A stretch of 64,000 nt of DNA from Aquabacterium sp. (GTDB lineage Bacteria > Pseudomonadota > Gammaproteobacteria > Burkholderiales > Burkholderiaceae_C): positions 248,001-312,000 of the forward strand of contig NZ_JAQSDR010000012.1 in the NCBI RefSeq assembly GCF_029946005.1, read 5' to 3'. The notes beneath the pieces are model-generated. The model was given only the letters and a program-made list of their open reading frames with translations, did not search any database and was not told where the DNA came from. The position numbers and the translations under genes were made by a program. Shown in pieces: positions 48,780 to 56,714 of this stretch (position 1 is the first letter of the stretch; each line of letters begins with the position of its first letter).

Positions 48780-51236
48780 TCAAAACGCCATGGCCCTCGC
48801 GATCGGGTCGCCCGCACTCTCGTGCCAGGCCAAATGAGGCGTTTGCGCCTGCGTTCTTTGACTGGCGAAGGTGGCCAGGCGGGTCACCGCGTTGGCTGAC
48901 GAGGCCAAGAATGCCGCTTGAAGCTGGAACACATGCCAACGGCCTGAATACAGTTCCAGGCGACAAGGCACGCCGCAGTGCGCGGCGCGTGAGGCCAGCC
49001 TGCTTGAATCAGATTCGAGTATTTCCAGGTCACCCACTTGAATCAGCATGGGCGGCAGCCCGTGCAAATCGGCATCCAACAGGTTTGGTCCTTTGGAACC
49101 CGGTGCATACCAATGCACAGCCTGCTTCAGCCATGCCGCGTTGAGCATGGGATCAAGCTCCGCAGCCGACCGGATGGTCTCACCGGACAAGCTGGTGTCG
49201 AGGAAGGGCGACAGCAGCATCAACCCGGCGGGCATGGGCTCTCCCGCATCACGCAGCTTCAAGGCCAGCGCGAGGGCCAAGCCGCCACCCGCAGAATCCC
49301 CGCAAACCACGATCTGGTGCGGCCCCAGGCCCTGCTTGCGCAAGGCGCGGTAGCAGGCCAGCGCGTCCTCGACGGCGGCGGGCTGTGGGTGCTCTGGCGC
49401 CAGGCGGTATTCCGGCACCCAGACCGTCATGCCGCTGGCGGCAAGGCGGGTCGTCAAGCTGCGGTGTGTGCGGGCACTGCCTGTGCAGAAGCCTCCGCCA
49501 TGCAAGTAGAGGACGACCGCGCCGCCCTGTTGCGTCTGTTTTGGCGAGATCACTTCCGTGGAGACGCCGTCGATTTCACGCCGTGCGACATGCACTCGTC
49601 GGCTGCTGGGCATGAGGCGTGACAAGGCGCTCACGATGAAGCGCTGCGCGCCCACGCCGAAAGGCGGACGAATGAAGGCCTTGAATGTCAAGCGCAGGAG
49701 TGCCTTCAACGCGCCAGCGTTGAAGGCTTCCACCATGCCCGGCGGTGCAGCAAACCGGACCACACTCCCTGAGCCGTGAACTGGCTCGATGAAGTTGTAC
49801 GCGTTGAGCGACGAATACCGTGTGAGCCATCGGTACCCAAAGGTGAAGCCAGGCCAGTTCGTGCTGTTGTGGCCGTTGGCATCGATATACCAACTTTTGC
49901 AGCCTTGCCACACCGTTGCCGCCAGGCGCCTCTGCACGGTGCCATTGAAACTGGCATAGCGTGCTGCATCGACCTCGATCGCGTTGGCGCCCGCCTTGTG
50001 CGCAGCCTTCATGCACCTCAATGCGTGGGCGATTTGGCTTTCGAGCATGTAGATGATGGAGCTGTGGCCCAAATTGGTGTTGGGCCCATAGAGCATGAAG
50101 AAGTTGGGGAAGCCCGGTACCGTCATGCCCAGATAGGCCTGGGCTCCCTTGCGCCAGGCATCGTTCAGATCCAACCCGTCCCGCCCGGTGATGGTCATCG
50201 GCGCGAGGAACTCGGTGGCCGCGAATCCTGTGCCGTAGACAATGACATCCACGACATGGTGCTGGCCATCGGCCGTCTCGATGGTATCGGAGGTGATGCT
50301 TCGGATGCCTTCCGTCACCACCTTCACGTTGGGCTTGGCCATCGTGGCCAGGTATTCGTTGGACAGCAGGATGCGCTTGCAGCCAATGGGGTAGTCGGGC
50401 GTGAGCCGCGCACGCAGATCCGGGTCGGCCACCTGCCTGCGGAGCAGCGCTTTGAAAGGCAGGCCCACAGCCAGATCCATCAGCGCCTTGACGCGGGTAA
50501 AGCCCACAGCGCGGCTTTCGTACTGTGAATAGATGCGGGCCCTGTGCAGCTTCATCGTCCACGGGGCCATTTTGAACAAGGCCTTGCGCCAGCCCGCATA
50601 CGGCCCATCAGGGCGAGGAAGAATGTAGGCGGCCGAGCGTTGAAAGACGGTCAGCTTGCCCACCTGATCCGCGATCGCAGGAACGAATTGAATGGCGGAA
50701 GCGCCAGTCCCGACGACGGCGACACGCTTGCCCTTGAGGTCAAGGTTGTGGTTCCAGTGGGCAGAGTGGCAAACCTGCCCCTCGAACCGATCCATGCCCT
50801 CCAGCTTGGGGTAGACCGGGCGACTGAGCTGGCCCGTGGCCGTGATGACGAAGCGGGCGTGCAGGATCTCACCGGTGGTCAAGGTCACCGTCCACAGGGC
50901 AAGATTCTCGTGATACTGGGCCTTCGCTACTTCGGCGCCAAACCGGATGAACGGCAGCAGCCCGTACTTCTCCGCGCAATGCTGCAGGTACTGGTGGATT
51001 TCGGCTTGGGGTGCAAACACCCTGGACCAGTTCGGGTTGGGCTCGAATGAAAACGAGTACAGGTGGGATGGGACATCACAGGCCGCGCCCGGGTAGGTGT
51101 TGTCCCGCCAAACGCCACCCACATCGTGGCGCTTTTCGAGGATGAGGAAATCGCCCAGATCAGCCTTCATCAATGCGACCGCCATGCCGATCCCCGCGAA
51201 GCCGGAGCCAATGATGATCGTGTTGATGCTCTTCAT
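48780..51236 (-). CDS. Fused Baeyer-Villiger monooxygenase and alpha/beta hydrolase
   Basis: The protein has 818 residues. Residues 1 to about 510 form a flavin monooxygenase: IIIGSGFAGIG at 7-17, the fingerprint FEGQVCHSAHW near 149, a second nucleotide motif VAVVGTGASAI, and KRILLSNEYL. From about 570 an HSL-type esterase follows: HGGGF near 577, nucleophile GDSAGG near 643, the acidic GDLEILES, and the final His in SGRWHVF near 768. The chain could oxidise a ketone to an ester and then cleave it. No frameshift or stop separates the domains. I chose the Met at 51236, just before the FAD motif. Confidence 0.88.
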   Translation of the reverse strand: MKSINTIIIGSGFAGIGMAVALMKADLGDFLILEKRHDVGGVWRDNTYPGAACDVPSHLYSFSFEPNPNWSRVFAPQAEIHQYLQHCAEKYGLLPFIRFGAEVAKAQYHENLALWTVTLTTGEILHARFVITATGQLSRPVYPKLEGMDRFEGQVCHSAHWNHNLDLKGKRVAVVGTGASAIQFVPAIADQVGKLTVFQRSAAYILPRPDGPYAGWRKALFKMAPWTMKLHRARIYSQYESRAVGFTRVKALMDLAVGLPFKALLRRQVADPDLRARLTPDYPIGCKRILLSNEYLATMAKPNVKVVTEGIRSITSDTIETADGQHHVVDVIVYGTGFAATEFLAPMTITGRDGLDLNDAWRKGAQAYLGMTVPGFPNFFMLYGPNTNLGHSSIIYMLESQIAHALRCMKAAHKAGANAIEVDAARYASFNGTVQRRLAATVWQGCKSWYIDANGHNSTNWPGFTFGYRWLTRYSSLNAYNFIEPVHGSGSVVRFAAPPGMVEAFNAGALKALLRLTFKAFIRPPFGVGAQRFIVSALSRLMPSSRRVHVARREIDGVSTEVISPKQTQQGGAVVLYLHGGGFCTGSARTHRSLTTRLAASGMTVWVPEYRLAPEHPQPAAVEDALACYRALRKQGLGPHQIVVCGDSAGGGLALALALKLRDAGEPMPAGLMLLSPFLDTSLSGETIRSAAELDPMLNAAWLKQAVHWYAPGSKGPNLLDADLHGLPPMLIQVGDLEILESDSSRLASRAAHCGVPCRLELYSGRWHVFQLQAAFLASSANAVTRLATFASQRTQAQTPHLAWHESAGDPIARAMAF

Positions 51237-51368
51237 ATTCCAAACCTGCAACTGCGGCGAAAGGTCTCCACCATGGGCGCCCATCATGCGCAAAAGCACC
51301 GCCATTGAGAATGTTGGCAGGGGACAAAGGCTTTATGATTTGGGCCAATTCAATGGGATCGACCGGCC
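51237..51368. promoter_or_regulatory. Divergent promoter region between the fused monooxygenase-hydrolase gene and an AraC gene
   Basis: The 132-base gap must hold the promoters of both genes. I see no convincing consensus or long palindrome, so only the position supports regulation of the fused gene by the neighbouring AraC protein. Confidence 0.4.
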
Positions 51369-52409
51369 ATGAGCTTTTGGGATTTCAGGCGCAGCGCAGC
51401 CAGCGTTCGGCTTTTGGTCGAGTTTGGCCAAGAGCAAGGGCTGGACGTCTCAAAGATCCTGGCCCGCTCCCGGCTGAAGGAAGCCGATTTGGCCGATCCA
51501 GCCATTGAACTCGATGCCAGCCAGGAACTGTGCGTGGTGAACAACCTAGTCCGCGCGTGCATGCAGCCCGGGCTGGGGCTGGAAGTGGGCATGCGCTACA
51601 ACTTCGCCTCCTATGGCTTGTGGGGCCTGGGCCTGGTCAGCAGCGCGACAGCGGCTGACGCCTTGGCGCTGGCCTTGCGCTTCATTCCCCTCACGTTTGC
51701 CTTCTGCCAGATTTCTGGCGGTCTTGACGGTGAGATGTTCACCGTCACGTTCGAGGCTCCGGAGGTTGAGCCCGCGATCCAGCGCTTCTTGGTTGAGCGC
51801 GATGTGGCGGCGGCCTCGCGGCTGATGAAGGAGACGCTGGGCGCGGAGTTCGCCTTGTCTCGATTTGCGCTCAAGCACACCTTGCCGCCCGGTGCGGCCG
51901 TGCTTGCCAACCATCTGCACGTGGGCGGTGTCCGCCCTGAATTTGGTGCCGCCAGCAACAGCTTGTCATTCGACAGCAAGCTCCTGAACCTGCGACTGCC
52001 CCAAGCCAATTCGGTCACCGTGGCCATGTGCGAAAGAGCCTGTGAGGAATTGATGGAACGCCGCCGCGCCCGCTTGGGCGCTGCCGAGTGCGTGCGCCAG
52101 TACCTGGCCGCCGTACCGCTCAACATGGCGCCGGATCTGCTCCAAGCAGCGCGCACGCTGGGCCTCAGCGACAGGACCTTGAAGCGGCGGCTCCAGGATG
52201 AAGGCCTTTCGTACAGGGTGCTGCTGGCCGAAGTACGCGGCCGCCAAGCCAAGGAGTTGCTGGCGGATGACACGCTGTCGCTCACCCAGATCGCCGAGCG
52301 GATGGGCTTCAGCGACCTGTCCAGCTTCTCTCAGGCGTACAAGCGGTGGTTTGGTTTTGCGCCAAGCCTGGGCCGCAAGGCACTTCAGCCCTGCACTTTG
52401 CCCATCTGA
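51369..52409 (+). CDS. AraC family regulator, second of three
   Basis: The protein has 346 residues. The N-terminal domain (RLLVEFGQEQGLDVSKILAR, YGLWGLGLVSSATAADALAL) is of the same type as the other two. The two HTH motifs are ARTLGLSDRTLKRRLQDEG and QIAERMGFSDLSSFSQAYKR. Divergence from the fused monooxygenase-hydrolase gene suggests that gene as target. The 3' end runs into a decayed copy of the repeated small gene family on the other strand. Confidence 0.85.
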   Translation: MSFWDFRRSAASVRLLVEFGQEQGLDVSKILARSRLKEADLADPAIELDASQELCVVNNLVRACMQPGLGLEVGMRYNFASYGLWGLGLVSSATAADALALALRFIPLTFAFCQISGGLDGEMFTVTFEAPEVEPAIQRFLVERDVAAASRLMKETLGAEFALSRFALKHTLPPGAAVLANHLHVGGVRPEFGAASNSLSFDSKLLNLRLPQANSVTVAMCERACEELMERRRARLGAAECVRQYLAAVPLNMAPDLLQAARTLGLSDRTLKRRLQDEGLSYRVLLAEVRGRQAKELLADDTLSLTQIAERMGFSDLSSFSQAYKRWFGFAPSLGRKALQPCTLPI

Positions 52410-52423
52410 GGCCCAAGCGCCGG

Positions 52424-52545
52424 GCTTTGAGCCTTGCGCGTGAAGCGAACGGACATGTCGCGGCGCAGGGCGTCTAGGTTCTCGCCCATCTTGTTCAGGC
52501 TGCGGCGCTCGTCGGTGCTCAGTGAGATTGCACGGCACGCGAAGC
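52424..52545 (-). pseudogene. Decayed copy B of the repeated small gene family (internal deletion)
   Basis: The minus-strand reading joins ISLSTDERRSLNKMGE directly to LDALRRDMSVRFTRKAQ. In the near-complete copy at 61910-62390 about 85 residues separate these two segments. The DNA at 52442-52480 matches the 3' part, and 52481-52530 matches the 5' part. The copy therefore arose by internal deletion. The flanks fuse into the ends of two AraC genes. Confidence 0.8.
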
Positions 52546-52563
52546 TGACAGGCACTTGGCCAG

Positions 52564-53712
52564 TTACAACGGCGGACGATGCTTTTCGCGCCAAGCCGAT
52601 GGGGATGTGTCGGTCCAGCGGCGGAAAGCCCGGGTGAAGCCGCTGACCTCGGCGAAGCCCAGGAGGTAGGCGATTTCACTGACGGAGTAAGCCGTTTGCG
52701 CCAGGTACTCCAGCGCCAGCGCTTTGCGGGTTCCTTGGATGACGTCACGGTAAGTGGTGCCTGCATCGGCCAATTTGCGCTGCAAGGTTCGAGAGGCGAG
52801 GCCGAGGGCCTGGGCCACTTCCGATTGAGGTGGATCGCCAGCAGGCAATCGTTCTTGCAGCAGATTCTTCAGCTGTGCCATCAATTGAGAAGGCCCATCC
52901 TCCGCGCCTAGGCCCAATAGATAGCGGCCTGTCGCTTCCTCATTCACCCGTGCCAACTCCGCATTGCCGTGGACCAGACGCCGGCTCAAAGTGGCATCAT
53001 CGACCAACAAGGCATTCTCATCACAGCCATAGATGGGGACGTGCAGAAAAGCTCGTTCAAGGGCCTCATGCCGCTGCTCGGGTCGAGGTCGTTGAAGGCG
53101 CAACTCCAGCGGTTGAAAATCGGCCCCGTAAAGCATGTGGCAAGCATGAACAACGACGAGCAACAGTGCATCAAGTGCGCACCACAAGGCCTCGGCGTCA
53201 TCCGGCGTCATCAGGTCGGCGTCCACTTTGACAAGCAGTTGGCCCACGCCACCTTCGTGAACAAACCGGATTTCGCCCGCGTTGGTGACCAGCCGGAAAT
53301 AGCGTGTCATGCGTTCGAACATGCTGGCCAAGTCATTGGAAGCCAAAATGGCAAAGCCAAGCGCATGGAAGGTGGACACCGCGATCTGCCGCGATACCGC
53401 CACGCCCAGCAGAGGATCGCCCGTGGACTGAATGGCAAGCTTCCAGAATTCAATCACTTGGCGAGACGGATAGCGCGCCAGCGGGTCGCCAAGCAAGGCC
53501 ACGTCCAATCCGGCCTTGACCATCAAGGCATGCGCATCCACGCCTTTCTTGTCGACCGCGCGCTTGAGGGCGGCTACCCAACTCGACAAACAATTGAAGC
53601 GGCTGACTGGAATATGGTTCAAGGGGATGGCTGGACTCAGGACAGGATCAAAACGACAAGCAAAGGTGTTGCACACGGCGCGTTCAAACAAGCGACTGTC
53701 GTGCACGGGCAA
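52564..53712 (-). CDS. AraC family regulator, third of three
   Basis: The protein is up to 382 residues. The conserved effector domain starts near residue 45 (VAALKRAVDKKGVDAHALMV) and the HTH motifs are VAQALGLASRTLQRKLADAG and EIAYLLGFAEVSGFTRAFRR. The start is uncertain: the first in-frame codon is a TTG at 53712, with GTG codons at 53706 and 53676 as alternatives. It is divergent from the desaturase gene with 72 bases or more between, so the desaturase-GMC pair is its likely target. Confidence 0.82.
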   Translation of the reverse strand: MPVHDSRLFERAVCNTFACRFDPVLSPAIPLNHIPVSRFNCLSSWVAALKRAVDKKGVDAHALMVKAGLDVALLGDPLARYPSRQVIEFWKLAIQSTGDPLLGVAVSRQIAVSTFHALGFAILASNDLASMFERMTRYFRLVTNAGEIRFVHEGGVGQLLVKVDADLMTPDDAEALWCALDALLLVVVHACHMLYGADFQPLELRLQRPRPEQRHEALERAFLHVPIYGCDENALLVDDATLSRRLVHGNAELARVNEEATGRYLLGLGAEDGPSQLMAQLKNLLQERLPAGDPPQSEVAQALGLASRTLQRKLADAGTTYRDVIQGTRKALALEYLAQTAYSVSEIAYLLGFAEVSGFTRAFRRWTDTSPSAWREKHRPPL

Positions 53713-53743
53713 GACGCCGCGCCTTGCAATGGGAAAAGATTAT

Positions 53744-53784
53744 GCCCATCGACGCAATCCGTCACAAGCCATTGGCCCATCGAC
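53744..53784. promoter_or_regulatory. Direct repeat before the desaturase start
   Basis: GCCCATCGAC occurs at 53744-53753 and again at 53775-53784, 31 bases apart (about three helix turns). The second copy abuts the ATG of the desaturase, which has no Shine-Dalgarno sequence. Direct repeats of this spacing are typical of AraC-family sites, but the overlap with the start codon is unusual. Confidence 0.35.
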
Positions 53785-54870
53785 ATGACCACCGTTCTTC
53801 CAACCGCATCATCGTTGCCGATCAGTGACCTGAAGCGCACCCAGCTCATCCGTCAGCAGGTCTCCGCCCTGGGTGACATGGCCCGACAACGCCACCCTTG
53901 GCTGGCCCATCAGAACGCCATCGGATTGAGCATCCAACTGGCGGCCATCGGCGGCATGGTGTTGTGCAGCTGGCTGTACCTGTCCGGGCAACTGCCCTGG
54001 TGGGGCGCCGTTCCCCTCATCGGCATGCTGGCCTCGTTGACCCACGAGATCGAGCATGACTTGATCCACCTTTTGTATTTCAAGCAACGCCCCTGGGTGC
54101 AGCATGCGCTGCTGTTGCTGGGCTGGCTGTCACGCCCTTCTACCGTCAATCCCTGGATGCGCAGGCAGATGCATTTCCACCATCACAAGAAGTCCGGGCA
54201 CCCATCTGATTTCGAGGAGCGGGCCATCACCAATGGCGAAGCCTGGGGCCTCAAGCGGCTGTTCATGACCCTGGACAACATGCTGGCCATCATGCTGCGG
54301 CCGAACACGATGCGGAGCGTTGTGCGCCAATACGTCGAAGATGCCGAACAGCCTGCCAGCCGTGCCGAGTGGCGAGCCGCACTCTTTCGGAAAGCGCTGT
54401 CTTACATGCCATTGGGTCACGCCTTCTGGGCGGCATGGCATGCCTTCGTGGTCTTCCACCTGGTGGATCTGGTTGCCGCCTGGATGGGGCAGCCCATCGC
54501 CTGGTCGCCAGAGCTTCGTTCGGCCGTGTCGGTGCTCGACGCGGTGACGGTGTGCCTCATCGCCCCGAACATCCTTCGTAACTTCTGCCTGCATTTCATC
54601 AGCTCGAACATGCACTACTACGGCGATGTTGAAGCTGGCAACGTCATGCAGCAAACCCAGGTGCTGAATCACCCTGTGTTCTGGCCCATGCAGCTTTTCT
54701 GCTTCAACTTTGGCTCGACCCATGCCATCCATCACTTTGTGGTCGGCCAGCCCTTCTACCTTCGGCAGATGATCGCCTCAGAAGCCCATGAGGTGCTGCG
54801 CAGCAACGGTGTTCGGTTCAACGACCTGGGGACTTTCCGTCGCGCCAATCGACTTCAAGCAGCCGTGTGA
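53785..54870 (+). CDS. Membrane fatty acid desaturase/hydroxylase-like protein
   Basis: This 361-residue di-iron membrane enzyme has histidine boxes HEIEH at 87-91, HFHHH at 130-134 with a further H139, and HAIHH at 313-317. Hydrophobic segments lie between the boxes. It could be a desaturase or hydroxylase of lipids or hydrocarbons. The start is chosen at the ATG that begins the conserved N-terminus; a longer upstream reading exists but overlaps the AraC start. It overlaps the GMC gene by 4 bases (GTGA). Confidence 0.8.
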   Translation: MTTVLPTASSLPISDLKRTQLIRQQVSALGDMARQRHPWLAHQNAIGLSIQLAAIGGMVLCSWLYLSGQLPWWGAVPLIGMLASLTHEIEHDLIHLLYFKQRPWVQHALLLLGWLSRPSTVNPWMRRQMHFHHHKKSGHPSDFEERAITNGEAWGLKRLFMTLDNMLAIMLRPNTMRSVVRQYVEDAEQPASRAEWRAALFRKALSYMPLGHAFWAAWHAFVVFHLVDLVAAWMGQPIAWSPELRSAVSVLDAVTVCLIAPNILRNFCLHFISSNMHYYGDVEAGNVMQQTQVLNHPVFWPMQLFCFNFGSTHAIHHFVVGQPFYLRQMIASEAHEVLRSNGVRFNDLGTFRRANRLQAAV

Positions 54871-56369
54871 GCCAGCGATTCCCTTCGGAGTGTGATGTGT
54901 TTGACTATGTTGTCGTCGGTGGAGGATCCGCCGGCTGTGTTCTGGCTGCCCGTTTGAGTGAAAACCCGCTCGTCCAGGTCTGCCTGCTTGAGGCGGGGCC
55001 GACACTGGGTGGCAGCTCTTCGAGCAATGCCATGTGCTACACACGCGGCCATGCGTTTGACTATGACGGGTGGGCCAGGCTTGGCAATGCCGGATGGTCG
55101 TACCAGGATGTGCTGCCTTACTTCAAGCGCGCTGAGCACCACGAGCGTGGCGCCGACGCTTTCCACGGCACGGGCGGGCCGCTCAATGTTGCCAACCTGC
55201 GGTCGCCCAATGTGTTGACCAAGGCTTTCGTGACGGCGGGTACGCAGGTCGGCATTCCCCGCAATGATGATTTCAATGGGGCCGAGCAAGAGGGTGTGGG
55301 CCTCTTCCAGGTCACGCAAAAGAACGGGCGTCGATGCAGCACGGCTTCGGGCTACCTGGGCATGGCGAAGCACCGGGGCAACCTGACCATTCTCACCGGG
55401 GCGCAAGCACGTCGTGTGCTTTTCGATGGCGACGCGGCCGTCGGGGTTGAGTACCAACGAGGGGGCACGGTCCATGTGGTTCATGCGGCGATGGAGGTCA
55501 TTCTGTCGGCGGGGGCCATCCAAAGTCCGCAGCTCTTGATGCTCTCGGGCATCGGAGATCGGGTGCCGTTGCAAGCCCATGGCATCCCTGTCGTGGCGCA
55601 TCTGCCCGGTGTGGGCAAGAACCTGCAGGACCACCTGGATGTGATCGTGGTCAACAGCTGCACCCAGCCTGTCTCCATCGGAATCACACCTGGCAATGTG
55701 TTGCGCTGGCCCTGGGAGCTGATGAAGTATTTTTGTGGCCGCCGTGGGCTCTTCACCAGCAATGCGGTCGAAGGTGGCGGCTTCGTGAAGAGCCGGCCCA
55801 GCGAGCCTGTCCCCGATCTTCAGTTTCACTTCAGCCCGATGAAGCTGTCGCGACACGGAATGGACATGGGCGATCTGTTTGGCGATGGCTACTCGTTGCA
55901 CGTGTGTTGCCTCAGGCCGAAGAGCGTGGGGGAGATTCGCCTGGCCTCGCCCCATCCAATGGAGGCGCCGCAGATCGTGGCCAACTACCTGACGCATCCT
56001 GATGACATGGAGACGATGCTCCGTGGTGTCCGGCTGGCGCGAGACATCCTGGCCGCACCGGCCTTCGATCGCTATCGCGGCAGAGAGCTAATGCCAACCG
56101 TCCTGTGCGAAAGGGACGACAAGATCCGGCAGTTCATCCGTGAGCGTGCTGAAACGATTTACCACCCCGTGGGGACCTGCAAGATGGGTCAAGACGCCAT
56201 GGCCGTGGTGGACAGCGAGTTGCGCGTTCATGGCGCGCGTCGGCTGCGGGTGGTGGATGCCTCCATCATGCCCACGCTGGTTGGTGGCAACACCAATGCC
56301 CCGACGGTGATGATCGCGGAGAAAGCGAGTGATCTTGTCCGGTGGGCCGCGCATGAAAGGCGTCACTGA
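54867..56369 (+). CDS. GMC oxidoreductase (choline dehydrogenase-like) with a missing N-terminal segment
   Basis: The protein has 500 residues. FAD-binding GGGSAGCVLAARL is at about 18-30, with NLQDH, YHPVGTCKMG and the C-terminal DASIMPTLVGGNTNAPT all intact. Between LLEAGP and TLGGSSSSNAM about 46 residues are absent that every close family member has (the W-Y...P...NGR...RGK segment before GGSS). The deletion is in frame, but it removes part of the FAD-binding region, so activity is doubtful. The GTG start overlaps the desaturase stop. Confidence 0.8.
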   Translation: MSQRFPSECDVFDYVVVGGGSAGCVLAARLSENPLVQVCLLEAGPTLGGSSSSNAMCYTRGHAFDYDGWARLGNAGWSYQDVLPYFKRAEHHERGADAFHGTGGPLNVANLRSPNVLTKAFVTAGTQVGIPRNDDFNGAEQEGVGLFQVTQKNGRRCSTASGYLGMAKHRGNLTILTGAQARRVLFDGDAAVGVEYQRGGTVHVVHAAMEVILSAGAIQSPQLLMLSGIGDRVPLQAHGIPVVAHLPGVGKNLQDHLDVIVVNSCTQPVSIGITPGNVLRWPWELMKYFCGRRGLFTSNAVEGGGFVKSRPSEPVPDLQFHFSPMKLSRHGMDMGDLFGDGYSLHVCCLRPKSVGEIRLASPHPMEAPQIVANYLTHPDDMETMLRGVRLARDILAAPAFDRYRGRELMPTVLCERDDKIRQFIRERAETIYHPVGTCKMGQDAMAVVDSELRVHGARRLRVVDASIMPTLVGGNTNAPTVMIAEKASDLVRWAAHERRH

Positions 56370-56384
56370 GACAGCGACCGGCTT

Positions 56385-56470
56385 GAACCCCGCGAGCGGG
56401 GCTTGGGGCGCTTTGCGCGCCGAGCTTTAAACGGCGGCTGCCGGGCTCCTGACGCGGCGGGCCTGTCTGC
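56385..56470 (-). pseudogene. Decayed copy D of the repeated small gene family (3' end and terminator only)
   Basis: The minus-strand reading ends ARRVRSPAAAV-stop (from about 56460 to 56427), like SPAAAA-stop in the main copy. CCCCGCGAGCGGGGCTTGGG at 56387-56406 is identical to the terminator stem beyond the PEP-CTERM gene at 60574-60593. The T-run is lost. The rest of the 345-base gap up to the next gene (56471-56714) shows no gene I can support. Confidence 0.65.
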
Positions 56471-56714
56471 CACCCTTGTGCGACTGGCCGACGCACTGGA
56501 GGTATGTTGATACTTTCAACGAGCGGTGTTGCTGATCAACGCCAATGCGTCTCACATGAGTCGGGATTGATGCGGATCAATGAGCCACGGCTCAAGGATG
56601 AGCCAATACAAGCTTAACCGCCCCCTCGCACACAACGTCCCGAAGTTTCGGCTGGTCGGTCCGCGTGAAGTCGGGCGCGAGAACTTCAACATGTTGGCTG
56701 GACGGAGTGACACC

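Noticed and set aside
52969-53784. Upstream in-frame extension of the desaturase gene
   Set aside because: It lies opposite the AraC gene, has no conserved features, and the conserved desaturase N-terminus begins at 53785.
56387-56406. GC-rich hairpin as an active terminator of the GMC gene
   Set aside because: The plus strand continues CTTGGGG without a T-run. It is better read as a decayed copy of the family terminator.
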